From Clostridia bacterium (GTDB lineage: Bacteria > Bacillota_A > Clostridia > UBA1381), in the NCBI GenBank assembly GCA_017451145.1, contig JAFSSG010000033.1, positions 1-50,690 on the forward strand: 50,690 bases of DNA, in the 5' to 3' direction. This document shows positions 9,113-15,905 of this stretch, piece after piece. Each line of letters begins with the position of its first letter. Position 1 is the first letter of the stretch. The notes below the pieces were generated by a model, which was given only the letters and a program-made list of their open reading frames with translations, searched no databases and was not told the DNA's origin. The translations under genes were made by a program, and so were the position numbers.

Positions 9113-10206
9113 TATTTTTCTCCTTTTAAAAATACGTCTGTACCGAAGCGTGACGCAATCGAATCAGCTATGACAATGGCAGATATGCTGTTAATGACAG
9201 GGCATATGCGACGGATTATTGCAGGGTCATGCCTACCTTTTACCGAAATTTCCGTATTCTCGGATTTAACAAAATCCACGGTATTTTGCTTTATCGAAAT
9301 AGACGGAGTGGGCTTTACTGCACAATTAAACAGTATCGGCATACCGTTTGAAATGCCGCCGTTTATGCCGCCGTTGTTGTTTGTAACAGTTTCAATATTT
9401 CCGCCTTTTATCTCAAATTCATCGTTACATTCTGAACCGAGAGCGGTTGCAAAATCAAAGCCTTTGCCGAATTCGACGCCCTTTATACCGCCGATGCTGA
9501 AAAGTGCATGTGATAAAAGGCTTTCCAGACTGTCAAAAAACGGCTCACCTACGCCTTTTTTCATACCTATAACCGCAGTTTGAGTTATACCGCCGATGCT
9601 GTCGCCCGTTTTTGCCGTTTCCGAAATCTTTTCAATCATTTTTGCACCAAAATCATCGGAAATAGTGGGGAAAGCCGAGCTTTGAAGTTTATCTATATCC
9701 TTTTCAAAATCGGAAAATGCAATATCTGAAACATCTCCGCATTTTAAAATATGCGTACCGATTTTTATGCCGATATTTTCGAGCATGGGAAGAATAATCC
9801 CACCGACAGCAACTATCCCTGCGGTTATCCTGCCGGAAAAATGCCCACCGCCTCTGTAGTCTTCAAAGCCGTGATACTTGCAAAAAGCGGTATAATCGGC
9901 GTGTGAGGGACGTGCAATCCCGTAGGTATAATCCTCGCTTTTTGTGTTTTCGTTTGGGATAATTATCGCAACAGGTGTGCCGGTAGTTTTGCCGTTAAAC
10001 ACACCGCTCAGAATTTGAAATTTGTCAGGTTCACGTCGGGGCGTATCGATGGAAGACGACGGACGTCTTTTTGAAAGCTCAAAATCAATTCTGCCGTTGT
10101 CAACGGGTATCCCGGGGGCAAGTCCGTCAATAACGACGCCTATTGCCGTTCCGTGACTTTCGCCGAAGAGCGTTACAGCTATGCTGTTTCCGAAAGTATT
10201 TTTCAT
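9112..10206 (-). CDS. aroC: Chorismate synthase
   Basis: AroC eliminates phosphate from EPSP to give chorismate and needs reduced FMN. At 364 residues it is full length. Visible motifs are GNSIAVTLFGESHG with the catalytic His18, SKRRPSSS, the PSHADYT block with the second catalytic His, the YRGGGHFSGRITA loop, and the C-terminal RHDPAIIRRICPV. The ATG at 10206 has AGAAAGGA upstream, 17 bases after the aroB stop. No NADPH:FMN reductase domain is fused. In this anaerobe-like background the flavin is presumably reduced by a separate enzyme. Confidence 0.96.
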   Translation of the reverse strand: MKNTFGNSIAVTLFGESHGTAIGVVIDGLAPGIPVDNGRIDFELSKRRPSSSIDTPRREPDKFQILSGVFNGKTTGTPVAIIIPNENTKSEDYTYGIARPSHADYTAFCKYHGFEDYRGGGHFSGRITAGIVAVGGIILPMLENIGIKIGTHILKCGDVSDIAFSDFEKDIDKLQSSAFPTISDDFGAKMIEKISETAKTGDSIGGITQTAVIGMKKGVGEPFFDSLESLLSHALFSIGGIKGVEFGKGFDFATALGSECNDEFEIKGGNIETVTNNNGGINGGISNGMPILFNCAVKPTPSISIKQNTVDFVKSENTEISVKGRHDPAIIRRICPVINSISAIVIADSIASRFGTDVFLKGEK

Positions 10207-10222
10207 ATTCTTTTCCTTTCTG

Positions 10223-11214
10223 CTATAGGAGGCTTATTATTTCTTCTGCCGACATTTTGCGGAATTCAAAAGTACCGATTTTTTCGGAATGTACTGTTAT
10301 AATGCCGTCTTTTGTGATTTTTTTATCGTGTTTTAGGTATGGAATCAGCTCATCTTTTTGCGTGATTTCGGTAGGAAGTGAGAATTTTTCCAAAACGCAT
10401 AAAAGACGCTTTTTTACCGCATCGCTTGAAAAGGGGAGCATACCGAGTGCGACGCATTCTCCGTGTAAAAGTTTGCCTTGCTCTAATGCCTCGATTGCGT
10501 GGCCTACCGTATGCCCGAAATTTAAAACACGTCTTAAACCGTTCTCTTTCGGGTCATTTTCTACGACATTTTTCTTAATCAAAAGCGACGCTTCAATGAT
10601 TTTCGGCAAATCCTCATATATATCATTACTGTTTTCAATTAAATCGAAAAGCTCTTCGCTTGAGGTAACCGCCATTTTTATTGATTCCGCAAGTCCTGCC
10701 ATAAGCTGACGGCTGCTTAAAGTTTTCAAAACATCGGTATCTATTATAACTTTTTTCGGTTGGTAGAACGCACCGACTGAGTTTTGATACCGCCGAAATC
10801 TATCGCAGTTTTTCCGCCTATCGAGGAATCCACTTGTGAAAGTAGAGTAGTTGGGATGTTGTAAAAATCAATCCCACGCATATAACACGCTGCGGAAAAT
10901 CCGCTTATATCACCAACTACGCCACCGCCAACCGCGATAACACAGTCGCCTCTTTTGAATTCGTTTTTTAGCATTACTGAGAGAATATGCTGAAATTCAT
11001 CTATATTCTTACTTTTTTCGCCCTCAGGAAGCGTTATTAAAACGGGATTTTTACAAAAATGCATAACGGTTTTTGCGTATTCCTTCGGCACTCCCGAATC
11101 GGTCACGATAAGCGTTTTGTCCGTAAAATCCATCAAAGAGGGAAGGGCTTTTAAAATCCCTTGTCCTATTACGATATCATAGCAAAAGCTGTCAGCTTTA
11201 ACGGGTATTATCAT
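10223..11214 (-). pseudogene. aroB: 3-dehydroquinate synthase, split by a one-base frameshift
   Basis: AroB converts DAHP to 3-dehydroquinate with NAD and zinc. The reading frame is broken. The N-terminal part (from 11214) carries PEGEKSKN, GGGVVGDISGF and TTLLSQVDSSIGGKTAIDFGGIK, then runs into unrelated residues and a stop near 10744. The C-terminal part, in another frame, carries KTLSSRQLMAGLAESIKM, FGHTVGHAIE and LHGECVALGM and ends at 10223. Adding one A to the run of four (T run 10782-10785 on the plus strand) restores a continuous family-like protein: GGIKNSVGAFYQPKKVIID. Everything else is intact, so this is either a fresh lesion or a sequencing/assembly error in a homopolymer. The restored protein would have about 330 residues. 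It overlaps pheA by four bases. Confidence 0.9.
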
Positions 11215-12335
11215 AAATTCACATCCTCGTATCGCTTAATAAAATAAGTACCGGCTAATTTGAGCCTTGCACAGATTGCTGAAAGCTCCTTTAAAAGTGC
11301 TTTTCCGTTTTCGTTATTGATGTTTCCTTCTGCTTCAATGTAGAAGAAGTATTGCCATTCCAGATTTTTCATGGGACGGCTTCTTAAACTACGCATATTA
11401 TACCCGTGGGCACCAAGTATATTGAGCGTTTGTGCAAGAGCCCCCGCTTTGTTTTGCACAGTGAAGACAAGGATAAAGTTTTCATCCTCACGCAAACCTT
11501 TTACGGAGGGTTTGTTTTGAACACGGGAAAATGCTGCAAATCTCGTGGAATTGTTCCTGCTGTCATTTATATTGCGTTCAATAACCTGGAGTCCGTAAAT
11601 GTCGGCAGCCTCATATGATGCGATTGCGGCAACTGTTTTGTCGCTTGTTTCCGTTACGGTCTTTGCCGCCATTGCCGTATTTCCTGCCTCCAATGTGTCA
11701 AAGCCTTTTCCTGATATATATTTATTGCATTGCTTTAACGCCTGTTCGTGACTTATTACGGTTTTTATGTCATTTATCGAAGCACCTTTTTTTGCGATAA
11801 GACAATGCTCAATCGGTAGGCTTATAACTTGATTTACGAAAAGATTTCCTGTAAAAAGTAAGTCGGTAACAGCGTCAACCTCACCTGCATAACTGTTTTC
11901 AAGTGGCAGAACACAGCAGTCGCAGTCGCCGTTTTCGACGGCATCATAAGCGTCTTTGAATGAAGAGTATGCGAAGAAGTTGGCGTTTGGGAACATCTTC
12001 ATAGCCGCAATATGTGCGAACGCACCTAAAACGCCTGAATATGCGACTTTAAGCCCCGATAACAGCCGTTCCTGATAGTCACAGGAAAGCTCCATGATTG
12101 TCTTTTGAAGATTAACATAGTATTCCTCGATTTCGGGATTATGAATATATGAGCGGTTTTTCTCGAGAAGTGCGTTTTCACGCGTACTGTCCTTTACCGA
12201 AAGTCCCCGTTCCTTTTTATATTCGGCAATATCTTTCGCCAAATTCATTCTTTCTTCAAACAAATCGGCAATATTTTTATCGATTTCTTCGATTTTTTGT
12301 CTTGTAACATCAATATCTTGCATAATAATTTCCAT
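11211..12335 (-). CDS. pheA: Bifunctional chorismate mutase / prephenate dehydratase (P-protein)
   Basis: PheA converts chorismate to prephenate and then to phenylpyruvate, the phenylalanine branch. The 374 residues divide into an AroQ-type chorismate mutase helical domain (about 5-90), a prephenate dehydratase domain (about 95-280, with NNSTRF in the family TRF position) and a C-terminal ACT domain (about 285-374). The ACT domain keeps KAGAL, but the usual ESRP is RSRP (in LRSRPMKN). Phenylalanine inhibition is therefore probable, with one altered motif residue. It is the first structural gene of the operon and follows the attenuator. Two starts are possible: ATG 12335 (very close to AGAAAGGA) or ATG 12323 (MQDIDV), which has the better spacing to GGAA. 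Confidence 0.95.
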   Translation of the reverse strand: MEIIMQDIDVTRQKIEEIDKNIADLFEERMNLAKDIAEYKKERGLSVKDSTRENALLEKNRSYIHNPEIEEYYVNLQKTIMELSCDYQERLLSGLKVAYSGVLGAFAHIAAMKMFPNANFFAYSSFKDAYDAVENGDCDCCVLPLENSYAGEVDAVTDLLFTGNLFVNQVISLPIEHCLIAKKGASINDIKTVISHEQALKQCNKYISGKGFDTLEAGNTAMAAKTVTETSDKTVAAIASYEAADIYGLQVIERNINDSRNNSTRFAAFSRVQNKPSVKGLREDENFILVFTVQNKAGALAQTLNILGAHGYNMRSLRSRPMKNLEWQYFFYIEAEGNINNENGKALLKELSAICARLKLAGTYFIKRYEDVNL

Positions 12336-12352
12336 ATCCTTTCTCTTTTATA

Positions 12353-12386
12353 ATATAAAAAGCGGTTTCCCATAAAGGAAAACCGC
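12353..12386 (-). terminator. Attenuator terminator (3:4 hairpin) before pheA
   Basis: Read on the minus strand, GCGGTTTTCC (12386-12377) pairs with GGGAAACCGC (12371-12362) over ten positions with one G-U pair and a five-base TTTAT loop. TTTTTATATT follows at once. It lies between the leader ORF and pheA, just upstream of the pheA ribosome binding site. An intrinsic terminator ahead of the first structural gene makes sense only as a conditional one. Confidence 0.9.
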
Positions 12387-12576
12387 ATAGTTTACGGATA
12401 TTGCCGACTCAGAAAATCAGGCTTCCTTTACGGGATAAAACATAAATCTAAAATAAAAAAAGTAATACGAAAAAAATCGCATTACGTAAGCAAAATAAGA
12501 TGCCATGATATCAGCATCGGTACGGGTAACTGTTCTATTGTAGGAAATAGCCGTATGCTTCATAGTCTTATCCCGC
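12369..12576 (-). promoter_or_regulatory. Ribosome-mediated attenuator: alternative 1:2 and 2:3 helices
   Basis: Segment 2 (12441-12422, minus strand) can pair in two exclusive ways. In helix 1:2, bases 12576-12565 (GCGGGATAAGAC, just before the leader ATG) pair with 12430-12441 over 12 positions including two G-U. In helix 2:3, bases 12434-12422 (CCCGTAAAGGAAG) pair with 12369-12381 over 13 positions including two G-U. Helix 2:3 uses both arms and the loop of the terminator and so acts as an antiterminator. Segment 2 spans the final leader codons (Phe42 to Ala48), so a ribosome reaching the stop would mask it and allow termination. A ribosome held earlier on Phe or Tyr codons would leave it free. 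Pairings were drawn by hand; folding energies were not computed. Confidence 0.82.
12417..12563 (-). CDS. Phe/Tyr-rich leader peptide of the aromatic operon
   Basis: This is a 48-codon ORF from ATG 12563 to TGA 12417, too short for most gene callers. Residues 1-22 are ordinary. Residues 23-43 hold eight Phe and six Tyr out of 21; residues 30-40 read FFSYYFFYFRF. There is no Trp. The last codons (Pro44-Val45-Lys46-Glu47-Ala48) form the strand that can pair with the downstream terminator. A modest Shine-Dalgarno-like GGGA lies seven bases before the ATG. The peptide probably has no function of its own; its translation is the sensor. Pairing of aromatic codons with a downstream conditional terminator is the classical design of amino-acid attenuators such as E. 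coli pheL. I did not find an annotated relative. Confidence 0.85.
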   Translation of the reverse strand: MKHTAISYNRTVTRTDADIMASYFAYVMRFFSYYFFYFRFMFYPVKEA

Positions 12577-12592
12577 TTTCAAAATTTTCTAC

Positions 12593-12621
12593 ATTATATA
12601 ATTGTTTATAAAAAAAGTCAA
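12593..12621 (-). promoter_or_regulatory. Sigma-A promoter of the aromatic operon
   Basis: On the minus strand TTGACT (12621-12616) and TATAAT (12598-12593) are separated by exactly 17 bases, which is close to consensus. The expected start is near 12586, giving a leader of about 250 nucleotides before pheA. Such a strong promoter fits control by premature termination rather than by initiation. Confidence 0.9.
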
Positions 12622-12655
12622 TAGAAATATAGAAAAAAACTTTCTTTTCGCCATA

Positions 12656-12684
12656 TTGATTTTTTTTGTAAGATATTGTATAAT
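12656..12684 (+). promoter_or_regulatory. Sigma-A promoter of the TetR-family gene
   Basis: TTGATT (12656-12661) and TATAAT (12679-12684) are spaced by 17 bases. The two promoters in this gap point away from each other, with 34 bases between their -35 boxes. A ribosome binding site AAAGGAAG (12701-12708) leads to the ATG at 12715. The rest of the 379-base gap 12336-12714 is taken up by the leader and attenuator on the other strand. Confidence 0.85.
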
Positions 12685-12714
12685 CTATGCAATTAAACGT
12701 AAAGGAAGATTTTT

Positions 12715-13299
12715 ATGGGTAAAAAAACTTCAAACCTCACAAAAAAGAGAATAGTTTCAGCGGCATGGAAGCTTTTTTATGAGCAGGGCTATGAAAACAC
12801 GACGATTGACGAAATAGTTGAGGAATCTTGCACATCAAGAGGCTCGTTCTATCATTATTTTGACAGTAAGGACGCGCTTTTGAGCTCATTATCCTATGTT
12901 TTTGACGAGAAATATGAAGAAATTGCGGAAAATCTCGATTGGAATCAGAACTGTTTTGATATCCTGATACAAATAAACAGAGAACTTTTTGATATGATTG
13001 AAAACACTATTTCTATAGACCTTTTGGCACAGCTCTATTCATCACAGCTTGTCACATCGGGGGAAAAGCATCTTCTGGACCATAACAGAGTTTACTATAA
13101 ATTCTTACGCAAAATCGTGATAGAGGGACAAAAACGGGAGGAACTGACAAAAGAGGAGAGCGTGAATGACATCGTAAAGGAATACGCACTTTTGGAACGT
13201 GCATTTTTGTATGATTGGTGTCTTTGTAACGGCGAATATTCTCTTAAGAACTATTCTCAAAAAATGATGCCTCTTTTGCTAAATCACCTAAAAAAATAA
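12715..13299 (+). CDS. TetR/AcrR-family transcriptional regulator
   Basis: This is a 194-residue one-domain-plus-sensor repressor. Residues about 10-56 form the TetR helix-turn-helix, with the typical pattern KKRIVSAAWKLFYEQGYENT followed by TIDEIVEESCTSRGSFYHYFDSKDAL. The C-terminal region (about 60-194) is helical and family-variable, so the ligand cannot be named. The next gene, 185 bases downstream on the same strand, is a PutP-type symporter with its own promoter. A dyad overlapping that promoter makes putP a natural candidate target. The close back-to-back promoter of the aromatic operon could also come within reach of the protein. No further function is supported. Confidence 0.88.
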   Translation: MGKKTSNLTKKRIVSAAWKLFYEQGYENTTIDEIVEESCTSRGSFYHYFDSKDALLSSLSYVFDEKYEEIAENLDWNQNCFDILIQINRELFDMIENTISIDLLAQLYSSQLVTSGEKHLLDHNRVYYKFLRKIVIEGQKREELTKEESVNDIVKEYALLERAFLYDWCLCNGEYSLKNYSQKMMPLLLNHLKK

Positions 13300-13391
13300 A
13301 AATTTATTTTTTGTTTAGGAGCATATATCAAAAATAGTACAGCATATAAATGGCGTATTTAAGCTATATTTTGCGAATTTTTTATATAATT

Positions 13392-13451
13392 GTATAAACT
13401 TAATTCTATACTTTAGTTTGTATTGCAATATTAAAAAAAGTATGCTAAAAT
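13392..13451 (+). promoter_or_regulatory. putP promoter with an overlapping imperfect dyad
   Basis: TTGCAA (13423-13428) and TAAAAT (13446-13451) are 17 bases apart, and a TGC just before the -10 gives an extended -10 element. Directly upstream, GTATAAACT (13392-13400) and AGTTTGTAT (13415-13423) form an inverted repeat matching at seven of nine positions around a 14-base spacer, and it touches the -35 box. It could be an operator for the neighbouring TetR protein; this is inference. The remainder of the 13300-13484 gap is AT-rich with nothing else I can name. Confidence 0.65.
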
Positions 13452-13484
13452 CTGACGCATAATGAAACGAAGGGGGAATATTTT

Positions 13485-15014
13485 ATGACATCTACAATGT
13501 GGGTTATGGTTGTTGCCATTGTGCTTTATATGGCAATGATGATATATGTAGGAATAAGATGTTCAAAACAAAACAAAACAACAGACGATTTTTACTTGGG
13601 AGGCAGAAAGTTAGGTCCTGTCGTTACGGCGATGAGTGCTGAAGCTTCCGATATGAGTGCTTGGCTCTTGATGGGACTTCCCGGCGTAGCACTTATGACA
13701 GGTCTTGCAGAAGCTACCTGGACAGCTATCGGTTTAGCGGTCGGAACTTACCTCAATTGGCTTTTTGTGGCTAAGAGATTAAGAAACTATTCCGAAAAAA
13801 TCGGTGCGGTAACGCTTCCTGAATTTTTCTCAAAGAGATTTAAAGATGATAAGAACGTTCTTGCAGCTATTGCGGCAGTTGTTATCATCATATTCTTTAT
13901 ACCTTACACAGCTTCAGGTTTTTCCGCATGTGGTAAGCTTTTCTCAAACATTTTCGCTATGAATTATATGACGGCTATGCTTATAAGTGCTGTCGTAATC
14001 GTGCTTTACTGCACACTCGGCGGATTTTTGGCAGCGTCAACAACAGACTTTATCCAAAGTATTGTAATGACCTTTGCACTTTTAACAGCTTTGGGAATAG
14101 GCGAGGGCATAATCGGCGGATTTGGTAATGTTTTTGCTAACTTAAAGAGCTTGGACGGCTATCTTGATATCACAAAGGGCTTTGATGTTGCATCAGGCAC
14201 AACGGGTAGCTACGGCGGATTCCCGATTGCAACAACACTTGCTTGGGGCTTGGGATACTTCGGTATGCCACACGTTCTTTTGAGATTTATGGCAATCGAT
14301 GATGCTAAAAAGCTTAAAATATCGAGAAGAATAGCAAGTATTTGGGTTGTTATCTCAATGACAATCGCAGTTTTGATAGGTGTTGTTGGATACAGCCTTA
14401 TGAAAGCAGGTGTAGTTCAAAGCTACGGCAGTAGCTCAGCTGCTGAAACTATTTTGGTAGATATTGCGGCATTCATCTCGAAAACAGGTTATATCCCTGC
14501 GTTAGTAGGCGGTATCTTCCTGGCAGGAATACTTGCATCTACAATGTCAACGGCAGACTCACAGCTTATTGCGGCATCTTCGAGTATCACCCGTGACCTT
14601 GCCATGAACACCTTTAAAGTTAAGTTTGCCGATAAAACGGCTATGGTTATAGCACGTGTATCTGTTATCGTAATTGCAATAATTGCGGCATTCTTGGCAA
14701 GTAATCCTGATAGCTCGGTGTTCCGCGTAGTATCATTTGCTTGGGCAGGATTCGGTGCTGCTTTCGGACCTGTAATGATTCTTTCGCTGTTCTGGAAGAG
14801 AACGACAAAGTGGGGAGCTTTGGCAGGTATGATTTCAGGCGGAGCTATGGTATTTATCTGGAAGTTCGTAATCGCAAAGATTGGCGGCGTGTTCGCTATA
14901 TATGAGCTTTTACCGGCCTTCATTATAGCAGCAATCTTTATTGTTATCGTCAGCCTTTTGGATAAGAAACCGTCACAGGAAATTGTAAAAGAATTTGAGA
15001 AAGTTAATAAGTAA
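13485..15014 (+). CDS. putP: Sodium/proline symporter, PutP type (SSS family)
   Basis: A 509-residue integral membrane protein of the sodium:solute symporter family with about 12-13 hydrophobic segments. The PutP-specific sodium-site stretch SAEASDMSAWLLMGLPG lies after the first cytoplasmic loop (about 51-67). The later STMSTADSQLIAASS holds the conserved Ser/Thr sodium ligands of TM8. The cytoplasmic FYLGGRKLG box follows TM1. Together these point to proline as the substrate with fair confidence, though related SSS carriers can differ. Start ATG 13485 has AAGGGGGAA upstream. It is a single-gene unit with its own promoter and a terminator at 15032, next to a TetR gene. No proline catabolic genes are in the window, so the role may be osmoprotection or nutrient uptake. 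Confidence 0.92.
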   Translation: MTSTMWVMVVAIVLYMAMMIYVGIRCSKQNKTTDDFYLGGRKLGPVVTAMSAEASDMSAWLLMGLPGVALMTGLAEATWTAIGLAVGTYLNWLFVAKRLRNYSEKIGAVTLPEFFSKRFKDDKNVLAAIAAVVIIIFFIPYTASGFSACGKLFSNIFAMNYMTAMLISAVVIVLYCTLGGFLAASTTDFIQSIVMTFALLTALGIGEGIIGGFGNVFANLKSLDGYLDITKGFDVASGTTGSYGGFPIATTLAWGLGYFGMPHVLLRFMAIDDAKKLKISRRIASIWVVISMTIAVLIGVVGYSLMKAGVVQSYGSSSAAETILVDIAAFISKTGYIPALVGGIFLAGILASTMSTADSQLIAASSSITRDLAMNTFKVKFADKTAMVIARVSVIVIAIIAAFLASNPDSSVFRVVSFAWAGFGAAFGPVMILSLFWKRTTKWGALAGMISGGAMVFIWKFVIAKIGGVFAIYELLPAFIIAAIFIVIVSLLDKKPSQEIVKEFEKVNK

Positions 15015-15031
15015 TTCAAATTTAATTTAAT

Positions 15032-15060
15032 AAAAAGGGTGGGAATTGCTCACCCTTTTG
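15032..15060 (+). terminator. Intrinsic terminator after putP
   Basis: AAAAGGGTG (15033-15041) pairs with CACCCTTTT (15051-15059) over nine bases around a nine-base loop, with the U tract formed by the 3' arm. Confidence 0.8.
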
Positions 15061-15082
15061 TTCAGTTTATAAGGAGAAATCT

Positions 15083-15778
15083 ATGGCACTTTACGCTATT
15101 GCCGACTTGCATCTTCCTCTGGGTATTGACAAACCTATGAATATTTTTGGAAAAAGCTGGGAAAACTATGTAAGCCGTCTTGAAGAAAATTGGCAAAAGA
15201 CGGTATCCGAAGAGGATACCGTTGTTTTGGCGGGTGATTTTTCTTGGGCAACCTACTTAGAGGAAAGCAAAAAAGATTTTGAATTTCTGAACAAATTAAA
15301 TGGTAAAAAGATTATGTTAAAAGGCAATCATGATTATTGGTGGGGAACGCTTAATAAGTTAAAGGAATTTTTAAAGGATAACGGCTTTTTTGATATAGAA
15401 TTTTTGCAAAATAACTCATTTTCGTATAAAGATATTTCAATTTGCGGTAGCCGTGGTTGGACGCTTCCGCAATTAAAGGGCAGCGATGAAGACTTAAAAA
15501 TTTATGCCCGTGAGCTTTTAAGGCTTGAAATGTCTTTAAAATCAGCTGAAAACCCCGAAAAAATATTTGTATTTACGCATTTTCCGCCCGTTATGCGTGA
15601 CCTGTGTGAAAATGAAATTACAGAGCTTTTCAAAAAGTATGATGTCAAAAAGGCGATATACGGGCATATTCATTCGTCAGGCATAAAAAATGCTTTTGAG
15701 GGTGATTTGAACGGCACAGATTACTCTCTCGTATCGGCGGATTATCGTCAATTTGTACCCGTAAAAATAGCAGATTAG
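15083..15778 (+). CDS. Calcineurin-like metallophosphoesterase
   Basis: A 231-residue soluble protein with the full set of metal-binding blocks of the calcineurin-like phosphoesterase fold: ADLH (Asp8, His10), GDFSW (Asp52), GNHDYWW (Asn82, His83), THFPP and GHIHSSG near the C-terminus. These bind two metal ions and hydrolyse a phosphoester. The substrate is not evident. There is no signal peptide or membrane segment. The ATG at 15083 is preceded by AAGGAGAAATCT. It sits between the putP terminator and a weak hairpin before tig, so it may be transcribed alone from a promoter I could not define. Not assignable to a named subfamily from the sequence alone. Confidence 0.85.
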   Translation: MALYAIADLHLPLGIDKPMNIFGKSWENYVSRLEENWQKTVSEEDTVVLAGDFSWATYLEESKKDFEFLNKLNGKKIMLKGNHDYWWGTLNKLKEFLKDNGFFDIEFLQNNSFSYKDISICGSRGWTLPQLKGSDEDLKIYARELLRLEMSLKSAENPEKIFVFTHFPPVMRDLCENEITELFKKYDVKKAIYGHIHSSGIKNAFEGDLNGTDYSLVSADYRQFVPVKIAD

Positions 15779-15799
15779 TGCTTATTTTGGCACTTTTTA
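15777..15799 (+). terminator. Weak intrinsic terminator after the metallophosphoesterase
   Basis: AGTGCT (15777-15782, overlapping the stop codon) can pair with GGCACT (15789-15794), six positions with one G-U, followed by five T residues. The stem is short, so some readthrough into tig is likely. Confidence 0.5.
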
Positions 15800-15818
15800 A
15801 TAAAATATATAAATAAAC

Positions 15819-15846
15819 TTGAAATTTAATATTTTTGTGATATAAT
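15819..15846 (+). promoter_or_regulatory. Sigma-A promoter of tig-clpP-clpX
   Basis: TTGAAA (15819-15824) and TATAAT (15841-15846) are 16 bases apart, and TGA before the -10 gives an extended -10. No CtsR heptad or CIRCE element is visible near it, so this Clp operon, unlike ctsR-clpC, appears outside the CtsR regulon. Confidence 0.8.
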
Positions 15847-15905
15847 AGTTTAGATATAAATTGCACACTTTTGTGCATACAAAAAGATGAGGAGGATTTA
15901 ATGAG

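Noticed and set aside
10744..10800. Programmed frameshifting in aroB
   Set aside because: The site has only four A residues and no X XXY YYZ heptamer, no stimulatory hairpin that I can see and no internal Shine-Dalgarno at the right distance. A plain one-base deletion or sequencing error is simpler.
12336..12600. T-box riboswitch in the pheA leader
   Set aside because: T-boxes were the first expectation for an aromatic operon in Firmicutes, but neither the conserved T-box sequence (AGGGUGGNACCGCG type) nor its antiterminator bulge is present. The leader instead holds a translated frame with clustered Phe/Tyr codons.
15779..15905. CtsR or CIRCE (HrcA) site before tig-clpP-clpX
   Set aside because: No RGTCAAA heptad and no TTAGCACTC/GAGTGCTAA inverted repeat is present. 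The AGTGCT...GGCACT pair is the weak terminator of the preceding gene.
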